Position numbers and translations under genes: made by a program
Notes under the pieces: model-generated
Seen by the model: the letters and a program-made list of their open reading frames with translations, nothing else
What the model was told of the DNA's origin: nothing
Database searches by the model: none
Part shown: positions 1 through 4,846 of the stretch, piece after piece
How the letters are laid out: every line of letters begins with the position of its first letter
Position numbering within the stretch: position 1 is the stretch's first letter
From: SIG459 sp045532145
GTDB lineage: Bacteria > Bacillota > Clostridia > Oscillospirales > Oscillospiraceae
Reading direction: 5' to 3'
Length of the DNA: 5,589 bases
Assembly (NCBI GenBank): GCA_045532145.1
Contig: JAZSFJ010000165.1
Coordinates: 1 to 5,589 of the forward strand

Positions 1-509
1 CCGACGGCACGGTGATGTTCCAGAACCTCATGGAGATGATCTCCGCCTCCGGCCAGTGCCTTTTCACCTCCTACGCCTTCTTCCCCGGCTTCCTGCTGAC
101 AAGGCCCAACGGTGCCATCACCCGCACGGTGAACTTCCTCGTGCCCTATCTGGGCTGGGCTTTGCGCTTCCTCAACAAGTTCCCCCTTGTGGCCCACCTG
201 CATCTGCCGGTATTCCATCACACCAAGATGTTCAAGCACGCTCTGGGCATGCCCATGACCTTCGGCAAATATATGCGCTGCGGCGAGCGTGGCTACAACC
301 TTGAGCGCAAGATAAACAGCCGCTTCGGCATCTCCGCCAAGGACGACAGCCTGCCCAAGCGCCTCACCGACACCCCTCAGGACCCCAATGACCCCAGCAC
401 CAGGGTGCCTCTTGAGAAGCTGAAAAAGACCTATTACCACGCCCGGGGCTGGACCAAGGATGGCATTCCCACCCGCCGCACTCTCCGGAAGCTGAAAATA
501 GACAAGTGA
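1..509 (+). CDS. Aldehyde ferredoxin oxidoreductase, C-terminal part (5' truncated by window)
   Basis: This is the last 168 or so residues of an AOR-family tungsten (or molybdenum) bis-pyranopterin enzyme, which interconverts aldehydes and carboxylic acids using ferredoxin in the cytoplasm. The frame is open from the window edge (first full codon at 3) to TGA at 507-509, so the real start lies outside. Family signs are the motif SASGQCLF, whose Cys codon (57-59) matches the C-terminal fourth ligand of the AOR [4Fe-4S] cluster, then GERGYNLERKINSRFGIS, DDSLPKRL, and the tail YYHARGWTKDGIP that closes most AORs. The N-terminal pterin-binding domain and the CxxCxxxC motif are not in view, so the metal, substrate and full length cannot be judged. 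It is followed after 14 nt by a MoaD-like gene and then a polyferredoxin, a common type of neighbourhood for AORs. Its stop codon overlaps the next gene's Shine-Dalgarno (TGAGGAGGGG). Confidence 0.93.
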   Translation, partial: DGTVMFQNLMEMISASGQCLFTSYAFFPGFLLTRPNGAITRTVNFLVPYLGWALRFLNKFPLVAHLHLPVFHHTKMFKHALGMPMTFGKYMRCGERGYNLERKINSRFGISAKDDSLPKRLTDTPQDPNDPSTRVPLEKLKKTYYHARGWTKDGIPTRRTLRKLKIDK

Positions 510-523
510 GGAGGGGCGAGAAA

Positions 524-778
524 ATGGTAAAAGTTAAGATTTTCGGCCTACTCCGTCTGGACACCGGACTGAAGGAGCTCCATCTGGAGGCCGAAACCGT
601 GAAGGACCTCTATCCCCAGATACTGGCTCAGGCCATGCTGGCCCATCCCGGCACAAGGGTCTCCGCCCGGGATATAGACGGCTGCATAATCATGATAAAC
701 GGCGTTCAGGGCAAAAAGAGCAGCACGCTTTGCGACGGCGACACGGTGATGCTCATGAGCCCCGTCTGCGGAGGTTAG
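524..778 (+). CDS. MoaD/ThiS-family small sulfur-carrier protein
   Basis: An 84-residue beta-grasp (ubiquitin-like) protein. It has the family's usual size, a start of the form VKVKIFGLLR, the central segment DGCIIMINGVQG, the segment LCDGDTVMLMSPV, and an exposed C-terminal Gly-Gly. In the family that end is adenylated and turned into a thiocarboxylate that donates sulfur to the molybdopterin precursor. Placed directly after AOR, it probably supplies or is dedicated to that enzyme's tungsto/molybdopterin cofactor; this is inference from context. ATG at 524 is preferred over an upstream in-frame GTG at 506 because GAGGAGGGG (508-516) sits about 7 nt before it and the GTG would put that purine tract inside the coding region. 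A Cys precedes the terminal Gly-Gly (VCGG). The last codons, GGA-GGT, double as the Shine-Dalgarno of the next gene. A ThiS or other sulfur-carrier role is possible but less likely here. Confidence 0.88.
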   Translation: MVKVKIFGLLRLDTGLKELHLEAETVKDLYPQILAQAMLAHPGTRVSARDIDGCIIMINGVQGKKSSTLCDGDTVMLMSPVCGG

Positions 779-781
779 GAT

Positions 782-2461
782 ATGAAGAGCTATTATATTA
801 CAGATAAATGCATAGGCTGCACCCTCTGCGCCAAGGTCTGCCCCGTGGGAGCCATAAGCGGAGCTCTGAAGGAGCGCCACAAAATAGACTCCGGACTCTG
901 CATCCGCTGCGGAGCCTGCGGCAGAGTCTGCGCAAAAGAGTGCATTCAGGACGAAAACGGCGTACATGTATCCAAAGGCCCCAAGCGCAGCGAATGGCCC
1001 AAGCCATATATAGACCCGGACAAATGCGCGGGCTGCTCCGTATGCGTGGAGCTATGCCCCAACGACTGTCTCGCCATCTCCGCCCCCGCCTACCACGGCG
1101 ACATCCGCACCGTGGCTCAGCTGAGAGAGCCCGGGGACTGCATAGCCTGCGGTTTCTGCGCAAAAAACTGTCCCATTGACGCTGTCACCCTACTTTCCCC
1201 CGGTCAGAAGCTGGAGGACGTAAGAGGCAAGGAAAAAAGGAAGGAGAACAAAATGAGCAAACTTTGGTGCCGCACTTTTCAGGCCGTTATGAAATTCGGC
1301 CACTACTTCATGGGCTATCATATGCCCGACTATGTGGAGGGCCCCGGCTCTATCGCGAAGCTTGCCGACATGGTTAAGGACAAGGGCCTTGACAATGTTC
1401 TGGTTGTCACCGACAAGACCCTGCTTGGTCTGGGACTTCTGGACAGCATGCTGGACGGCATGGACAAAAAGGGCATTGCCTACACCATTTTCAACGACAT
1501 TGAGGTGAACCCCACCAGCGACGACGTTGAGGCCGGTCTCAAGGCTTATAAGGACAACGGCTGCAAGGCCATCGTGGCCTTCGGCGGCGGCGCTCCCATG
1601 GACTGCGCCAAGGCCATTGGCGCCCGTGTGGTGCGCCCCAGAAAGAGCGTTGCAAAGCTTCAGGGACTTTTGAAGGTCATGAAGAAGATACCCCCCTTCT
1701 TCGCCGTGCCCACCACCTCCGGCACCGGCAGCGAGACCACCGTGGCAGCTGTTATCACCGACTCCGCCACCCACCACAAGGCCTCCATCAATGACCCCAA
1801 CCTCATCCCCCATTACGCCATCCTCGACCCTGAGCTCACCCGGGGCCTGCCCCCCTTCGTCACTGCCACAACCGGCATGGACGCTCTGTGCCACGCCGTT
1901 GAGAGCTACACCAACTGGACCTACCTGACGAAGCTTGAAAAGAAGCTCAGCAAGGACGCCGTGAAGCTCATTTACGACAACCTTCTGGCCGCCTATCGCA
2001 ACGGCGACGACATGGAGGCAAGACAGAATATGCAGCGTGCCAGCTTCTTCGCAGGACGAAGCTTCACCCGCGGCTGCGTGGGCTATGTCCACGCCATGGG
2101 CCACACTCTGGGCGGTCTCTACGGCGTGCCCCACGGCCTTGCCATGGCCACCATTTTGCCCCACGTTATGCGCCAGTTCGGCTCCGCCGCCCACAAGCGT
2201 CTTTCTGAGCTTGCAGAGGTCTGCGGCATTGAGGGCAGAAACAATGAGGAAAAGGCCCTCAAGTTCATCGAATGGATAGAGCAGCTCAAGCGTGCCATGG
2301 ACCTGCCCGTAGGTCTGGATGTTATCAAAAGCGAGGACATCCCCCAGATAATCTCCTGGGCCAAGGCCGAGGCCAATCCCCTCTACCCCACCCCCGTGGT
2401 CTGGGGCGACGAGGATTTCAAGCGCCTTATAAAGAGCATCAGCGTTCCCAAGGCAAACTAA
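782..2461 (+). CDS. Four-cluster ferredoxin fused in frame to iron-containing alcohol dehydrogenase
   Basis: A single open frame of 559 codons starting at ATG 782, with GGAGG at 770-774. Residues 1-157 are a polyferredoxin: four complete CxxCxxCxxxC motifs with Cys at 10/13/16/20, 40/43/46/50, 82/85/88/92 and 120/123/126/130, enough for four [4Fe-4S] clusters. Residues 158-559 are a full-length group III (iron-dependent) alcohol dehydrogenase: GGGAPMD nucleotide-binding motif at 268-274, PTTSGTGSE at 310-318, and the metal ligands Asp367, His371, His437 and His451 in GMDALCH and VHAMGHTLGGLYGVPH. The ferredoxin half is the likely electron partner of the AOR upstream; the dehydrogenase would interconvert the aldehyde and alcohol with NAD(P)H. 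The two halves meet in a Lys/Glu-rich linker (138-157) encoded by a purine tract that contains a Shine-Dalgarno. They may therefore be two genes fused by an indel, or one frame with two translation starts. Domain calls are firm; the fused product is not. Confidence 0.8.
   Translation: MKSYYITDKCIGCTLCAKVCPVGAISGALKERHKIDSGLCIRCGACGRVCAKECIQDENGVHVSKGPKRSEWPKPYIDPDKCAGCSVCVELCPNDCLAISAPAYHGDIRTVAQLREPGDCIACGFCAKNCPIDAVTLLSPGQKLEDVRGKEKRKENKMSKLWCRTFQAVMKFGHYFMGYHMPDYVEGPGSIAKLADMVKDKGLDNVLVVTDKTLLGLGLLDSMLDGMDKKGIAYTIFNDIEVNPTSDDVEAGLKAYKDNGCKAIVAFGGGAPMDCAKAIGARVVRPRKSVAKLQGLLKVMKKIPPFFAVPTTSGTGSETTVAAVITDSATHHKASINDPNLIPHYAILDPELTRGLPPFVTATTGMDALCHAVESYTNWTYLTKLEKKLSKDAVKLIYDNLLAAYRNGDDMEARQNMQRASFFAGRSFTRGCVGYVHAMGHTLGGLYGVPHGLAMATILPHVMRQFGSAAHKRLSELAEVCGIEGRNNEEKALKFIEWIEQLKRAMDLPVGLDVIKSEDIPQIISWAKAEANPLYPTPVVWGDEDFKRLIKSISVPKAN
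1233..1255 (+). promoter_or_regulatory. A6 run, internal Shine-Dalgarno and ATG at the ferredoxin/dehydrogenase junction
   Basis: A run of six A (1233-1238) is followed by AAGGAG (1241-1246) and ATG (1253-1255), the spacing expected for independent initiation. In the next frame a TGA (1254-1256) overlaps this ATG as ATGA, the usual arrangement of translationally coupled genes. With five A instead of six, the ferredoxin would end at that TGA after 157 residues. Confidence 0.8.
1253..2461 (+). CDS. Iron-containing alcohol dehydrogenase, alternative stand-alone product from internal start
   Basis: The same frame re-initiated at ATG 1253 gives a 402-residue enzyme, the normal size for iron-dependent alcohol dehydrogenases (roughly 380-400). 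The protein begins MSKLWCRTFQ, and a CRT(F/Y)Q-like segment near the N terminus is, as I recall it, typical of a clostridial branch of the family, which suggests ATG 1253 is the ancestral start. AAGGAG (1241-1246) lies 6 nt upstream, as good as any site in the window. In this numbering the GGG motif is at 111-113 and the metal ligands are Asp210, His214, His280 and His294, with the extra active-site His284. All expected catalytic residues are present. The substrate cannot be read from sequence, but the AOR neighbour suggests the aldehyde made by acid reduction, or the reverse. This entry is an alternative to, or coexists with, the 559-codon fusion; it is not an additional locus. Confidence 0.6.
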   Translation: MSKLWCRTFQAVMKFGHYFMGYHMPDYVEGPGSIAKLADMVKDKGLDNVLVVTDKTLLGLGLLDSMLDGMDKKGIAYTIFNDIEVNPTSDDVEAGLKAYKDNGCKAIVAFGGGAPMDCAKAIGARVVRPRKSVAKLQGLLKVMKKIPPFFAVPTTSGTGSETTVAAVITDSATHHKASINDPNLIPHYAILDPELTRGLPPFVTATTGMDALCHAVESYTNWTYLTKLEKKLSKDAVKLIYDNLLAAYRNGDDMEARQNMQRASFFAGRSFTRGCVGYVHAMGHTLGGLYGVPHGLAMATILPHVMRQFGSAAHKRLSELAEVCGIEGRNNEEKALKFIEWIEQLKRAMDLPVGLDVIKSEDIPQIISWAKAEANPLYPTPVVWGDEDFKRLIKSISVPKAN

Positions 2462-2475
2462 AAAATACAAAATCC

Positions 2476-2507
2476 CTGATGGGGCGGCTGCATGGCCGCC
2501 CCATCAG
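2476..2507. terminator. GC-rich hairpin after the AOR operon, terminator-like
   Basis: A perfect 13-bp stem (2476-2488 with 2495-2507) closes a 6-nt loop 14 nt after the dehydrogenase stop. On the + strand no U-tract follows (TCTGTGAAAAAG), whereas A-rich sequence precedes it, so the textbook T-rich tail lies on the - strand reading leftward. Position favours a role in ending the operon mRNA or stabilising its 3' end; structure would also let it stop leftward transcription. Confidence 0.65.
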
Positions 2508-2541
2508 TCTGTGAAAAAGCTTCTGCTCCATTGCATCTGTA

Positions 2542-2570
2542 TTTACATTTGGCCGGTGTCATTTTATAAT
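2542..2570 (+). promoter_or_regulatory. Near-consensus sigma-A (sigma-70 type) promoter
   Basis: TTTACA (2542-2547, one mismatch to TTGACA) and a perfect TATAAT (2565-2570) are separated by exactly 17 nt. Transcription would start near 2576-2578. No gene begins just downstream; the nearest + strand start is at 3087, about 510 nt away. The transcript would pass through the three-way-junction element at 2596-2646. It may therefore drive a small structured RNA or a long leader of the M3 peptidase gene. AT-rich chance matches are possible, but the joint fit and spacing are good. Confidence 0.6.
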
Positions 2571-2595
2571 GAAGAAAAGGCGTGAGGGCTATACC

Positions 2596-2646
2596 TGTAG
2601 GGGCGGATATTATCCGCCTGCGGGAGGCTGACAACCTCCCCCTACA
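2596..2646 (+). repeat. Palindromic element, three-way-junction fold (GTAGGGG family)
   Basis: The outer arms TGTAGGGG (2596-2603) and CCCCTACA (2639-2646) are perfectly complementary. Inside lie two hairpins: GCGGAT/ATCCGC (2603-2608 with 2612-2617, loop ATT) and GGGAGG/CCTCCC (2622-2627 with 2635-2640). End bases are shared between stems, so not all pairs form at once. The compact palindromic form and the GTAGGG edge resemble small non-autonomous repeats I recall as common in Oscillospiraceae; family membership is from memory. It lies just downstream of the 2542-2570 promoter. Confidence 0.55.
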
Positions 2647-2740
2647 CCCTATATTGGCTCTTATTGGATAAACAAGCCATGTAGGAATCAGCAATGTTCC
2701 CCATTCGCTGTACTATGAGCGAGCCAGAGTGCAGACTGCC

Positions 2741-2798
2741 GGCGCGCTGAGGTCAGCGCGCCCTACGGGTGGTGCGGATATTTTCCAAGCCTCCCGTA
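2741..2798 (-). repeat. Two adjoining palindromes, second GTAGGG-type unit in opposite orientation
   Basis: GGCGCGCTGA (2741-2750) and TCAGCGCGCC (2753-2762) form a perfect 10-bp inverted repeat, followed by CTACGGG. Read on the - strand this is a GTAGGG edge followed by a palindrome, the same layout as the unit at 2596. A second pair, TACGGG (2764-2769) with CCCGTA (2793-2798), encloses GCGGATATTTTCC (2774-2786), which matches GCGGATATTATCC (2603-2615) of the first unit at 12 of 13 positions. This suggests related or degraded copies of one repeat family. Confidence 0.5.
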
Positions 2799-2858
2799 AA
2801 CTATATGGCAAAATTGGAGCCGGGGGCTTGCCTGCGCCGCCAAAACAATTCCAGACAG

Positions 2859-2915
2859 CCAGCCCCTCATCAGTCGCTACGCGACAGCTTCCCCCAGGGG
2901 AAGCCTTGAGGCTGG
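2859..2915. repeat. Palindromic element with two hairpins inside an outer stem
   Basis: The outer stem CCAGCC (2859-2864) with GGCTGG (2910-2915) is extended, past a CC bulge, by TCA/TGA. Inside are GTCGC/GCGAC (2873-2877 with 2881-2885, loop TAC) and GCTTCCCC/GGGGAAGC (2887-2894 with 2897-2904). The whole can fold as a three-way junction. The module CAGTCGCTnCGCGACA recurs at 2936-2951, so this is one of two related copies in the window. Confidence 0.55.
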
Positions 2916-2930
2916 GTGCAAAATATACAA

Positions 2931-3053
2931 TCCCTCAGTCGCTTCGCGACACCCTTCGGGCCGGGTCGCAATCATAGATTGCTCCCGCCTTTGGCTACAA
3001 ACATGCAACCGGCATGTTTGCTTTACGCGTCGGCCCCTTTACACAAGGGAGCC
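2931..3053. repeat. Second copy of the GTCGC-type palindromic element, apparently split by about 80 nt
   Basis: TCCCTCAGTCGCTTCGCGACA (left part, 2931-2951) matches the left half of the 2859-2915 element. A right-half-like hairpin, GGC-CCCTT / AAGGG-a-GCC, appears only at 3032-3053. The stretch between carries its own hairpins: ACCC/GGGT (2951-2954 with 2963-2966), GCAATC/GATTGC (2968-2973 with 2977-2982) and CAAACATGC/GCATGTTTG (2998-3006 with 3012-3020, 9 bp, loop AACCG). I infer an insertion into, or recombination of, a repeat copy; a longer natural variant of the repeat is the alternative. Confidence 0.45.
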
Positions 3054-3068
3054 AAAAAGGAACTTTTT
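3054..3068 (+). other. Small AT hairpin just before the peptidase ribosome site
   Basis: AAAAAG (3054-3059) pairs with CTTTTT (3063-3068) around GAA, directly after the hairpin at 3032-3053 and 7 nt before the Shine-Dalgarno. A GC-containing stem followed by a T5 run is attenuator-like, but the T-run is separated from the stem by ten bases, so this is a weak call. Confidence 0.25.
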
Positions 3069-3086
3069 ATTAGAAGAGGTGAAGAT

Positions 3087-4826
3087 ATGAGACACAAAAA
3101 AGCATTGGCTCTTATACTCTCCCTCTGCCTTATTTTCACCACCGGCTGCGGACTTGTGGACTCTCTGGCAGGGGAAATTGAGGAAGCTATAACACTCTTT
3201 GCCCAGTCTGCGGAAGACATTCTCCCTGATGGCAGCTCGGCCATTTCCCAAGCCTTCGGCGGAGCGGAGGGAGAATACTTCGAGCACATTGAGCGCCAGG
3301 AAACCGACTTTGAAGACATGGAGTACACCCCTTACGATGAGGCGGACTTCACAGTCCTCTGCGACAAGCTTTACTCCATAGCGGAGCTGGGCGCAGGCCC
3401 GGAGGAGACTCTGGACACCATATCCGCCCTTTACACCGAGCTTTGCTTCCTCTTCACCATGACGGAGCTGGCCGCCATAGAGTATTACTCCGACCCCACG
3501 GACCAAAAGTGGGAGGAGGAGATGAACTGCTCCTCGGAGCTTTATTTCCGTCTCAACGACGAATATATGTACGCTCTGGGAGCCCTTGCGGCCTCTGAAC
3601 ACAGTGAGCTTCTTGAAGATATTTTTTATGAGAGCGACGTTGAATATCTGGCGGAATACTACGGCGAGAAGATACCCGAGAGCGACACTCAGGCCCAGAT
3701 GGATATGTATTCCGAAGAAAACCGCCTGATTGCCGAATACTATGAGCTTATGAGCGAGGATGAGCCCGACGGCGAGGCCGTAGCGGAGCTGTTCGTGGAG
3801 CTTGTGAAGCTTCGCCAGGAAGAAGCCCTCTGGTACGGCTACGAAGGCTACGCCCAGTATGCTTACGAGAGCTTTTATTACAGGGACTACACCCCCTCCG
3901 ATGCCGAAGACCTTTGGAATGGCGTGAAGGAAAACTTCGCCGGAGTAAGCGAGGACTTCTACTGGGCCACCTATGATATTGAGGACGCCGTTATCGAAAG
4001 CGGCACCGCAGAGCCCACCACCGAGGCCATACTGGGAGCTTTGGAGCGCAATCTCCCCAAGCTCTCCTCCGAGCTCAGCAAGGCCTTCGACTATATGAAG
4101 CGCAACCACCTTTATGACATAGATTACAGTGCGCAGAAGGCAAACATGGGCTACACCACCCGCCTTTATTACTACGATGTGCCCTTTATATTCAATGCGC
4201 CCTACGGCTATTTTGCGGACTATCTGGACATGATCCACGAATTCGGCCACTTTGCCAACGCCTTCTACACTTGGTCCGACCTTGTAATGGGCATGGCGGA
4301 CAATGACCTGGCAGAGCTGCAAAGTCAGGGGCTTGAGGTGATCTTCACCGCCTTTTACGGGGATATTTTCGGTTCTCAGGCCGAAAATGTTGAAGATTAT
4401 CTGCTTATGGACATGGTCCTCTCCGTGGTGGACGGCGCCATGCACGATGAGTTCCAGCAGCGGGTATATGCCGAGGAAAACCTGACAGCGGAAAGAGTCT
4501 GCGAGATATACGCCGAGGTTTATGAAGCCTACGGCTACGAGCCCTATGACGGCTATGAGTATGAGTGGATATACGTTGTCCACAATTTTGAGTATCCCTT
4601 CTACTACATAAGCTACGCCGTATCCGCCCTTTCCGCACTGGAGCTGTACGCCCTGATGCAGACGGACTTTGACGCCGCCGTGGAAAAATATCTGCGGATA
4701 TGTGCCATGGACACGGAGTATTACTATTTCTCCGAGGCGCTGGAGGAAACAGGCTTCTCCAATATATTTGACAAAGAGCTCTGCCCCCGCCTTGCAGAGG
4801 ATATTCTGAAAAAGCTTGAATCCTGA
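3087..4826 (+). CDS. M3-family (oligoendopeptidase F-like) zinc metallopeptidase, putative lipoprotein
   Basis: A 579-residue protein, close to the usual length of oligoendopeptidase F (about 600). M3 enzymes are zinc peptidases that cut short peptides. The zinc motif HEFGH lies at 384-388 and the third ligand is probably Glu410 in AELQSQGLE, spaced as in the family. Near the C terminus His499 and the Tyr residues of HNFEYPFYYISYA match the substrate/transition-state segment HFYxxPFYVYQYA. The N terminus is a lipoprotein-type signal: MRHKK, a hydrophobic stretch, then TTGC with Cys21 as the likely lipidated residue; Thr at -3 is a weaker lipobox than Leu. This predicts an enzyme on the outer face of the membrane, unlike the typical cytosolic PepF. 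ATG 3087 is chosen because GAGGTG (3076-3081) precedes it and the signal peptide begins there; the frame stays open upstream only through repeats. The protein is strikingly rich in Asp, Glu and Tyr. A transporter gene follows after 20 nt. Confidence 0.85.
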   Translation: MRHKKALALILSLCLIFTTGCGLVDSLAGEIEEAITLFAQSAEDILPDGSSAISQAFGGAEGEYFEHIERQETDFEDMEYTPYDEADFTVLCDKLYSIAELGAGPEETLDTISALYTELCFLFTMTELAAIEYYSDPTDQKWEEEMNCSSELYFRLNDEYMYALGALAASEHSELLEDIFYESDVEYLAEYYGEKIPESDTQAQMDMYSEENRLIAEYYELMSEDEPDGEAVAELFVELVKLRQEEALWYGYEGYAQYAYESFYYRDYTPSDAEDLWNGVKENFAGVSEDFYWATYDIEDAVIESGTAEPTTEAILGALERNLPKLSSELSKAFDYMKRNHLYDIDYSAQKANMGYTTRLYYYDVPFIFNAPYGYFADYLDMIHEFGHFANAFYTWSDLVMGMADNDLAELQSQGLEVIFTAFYGDIFGSQAENVEDYLLMDMVLSVVDGAMHDEFQQRVYAEENLTAERVCEIYAEVYEAYGYEPYDGYEYEWIYVVHNFEYPFYYISYAVSALSALELYALMQTDFDAAVEKYLRICAMDTEYYYFSEALEETGFSNIFDKELCPRLAEDILKKLES

Positions 4827-4846
4827 TTACATAACGAGGTACACAG

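Larger units (their letters stand above)
2462..3086. other. Long non-coding intergenic region with promoter and palindromic modules
   Basis: About 625 nt without a convincing protein gene. Short frames here (for example - strand 2458-2694 and + strand 2729-2977) have no plausible ribosome site, run through palindromes and resemble no family I know. The region holds the operon-end hairpin, a near-consensus promoter, four blocks of inverted repeats (2596-2646, 2741-2798, 2859-2915, 2931-3053) and the ribosome site of the next gene. Between the blocks, 2647-2740 and 2799-2858 show nothing I can name. Confidence 0.75.

Noticed and set aside
1233..1239. AAAAAAG as a classic -1 frameshift slippery site
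   Set aside because: In the ferredoxin frame the codons are GAA AAA AGG, not in the phase needed for the A-AAA-AAG slip; only homopolymer length change remains a reasonable idea.
1190..2470. Long open frame on the - strand (426 codons) opposite the alcohol dehydrogenase
   Set aside because: It is antisense to a clear enzyme with intact motifs; the Gly/Val/His-rich translation is what the reverse of GC-ending codons gives, and it has no family match that I recognise.
2569..2631. Possible 20-residue peptide starting at ATG 2569
   Set aside because: Its start overlaps the TATAAT box, there is no ribosome site, and the frame runs through the palindromes.
2596..2646. tRNA gene, suggested by a cloverleaf-like fold
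   Set aside because: There are only two inner hairpins, no T-loop (TTCRA) sequence and no anticodon-arm geometry.
2582..2670. Possible GTG-started 29-codon frame after the orphan promoter
   Set aside because: AAGG sits only 1 nt before the GTG, too close to work, and the peptide is encoded by the repeat element.
2596..3053. CRISPR array
   Set aside because: The repeats are palindromic, few, of unequal length and irregularly spaced, with no constant spacer length and no cas genes.
3039..4583. Long open frame on the - strand (514 codons) opposite the M3 peptidase
   Set aside because: It is a codon-bias shadow of a gene with zinc-ligand motifs on the + strand; no ribosome site or domain supports it.
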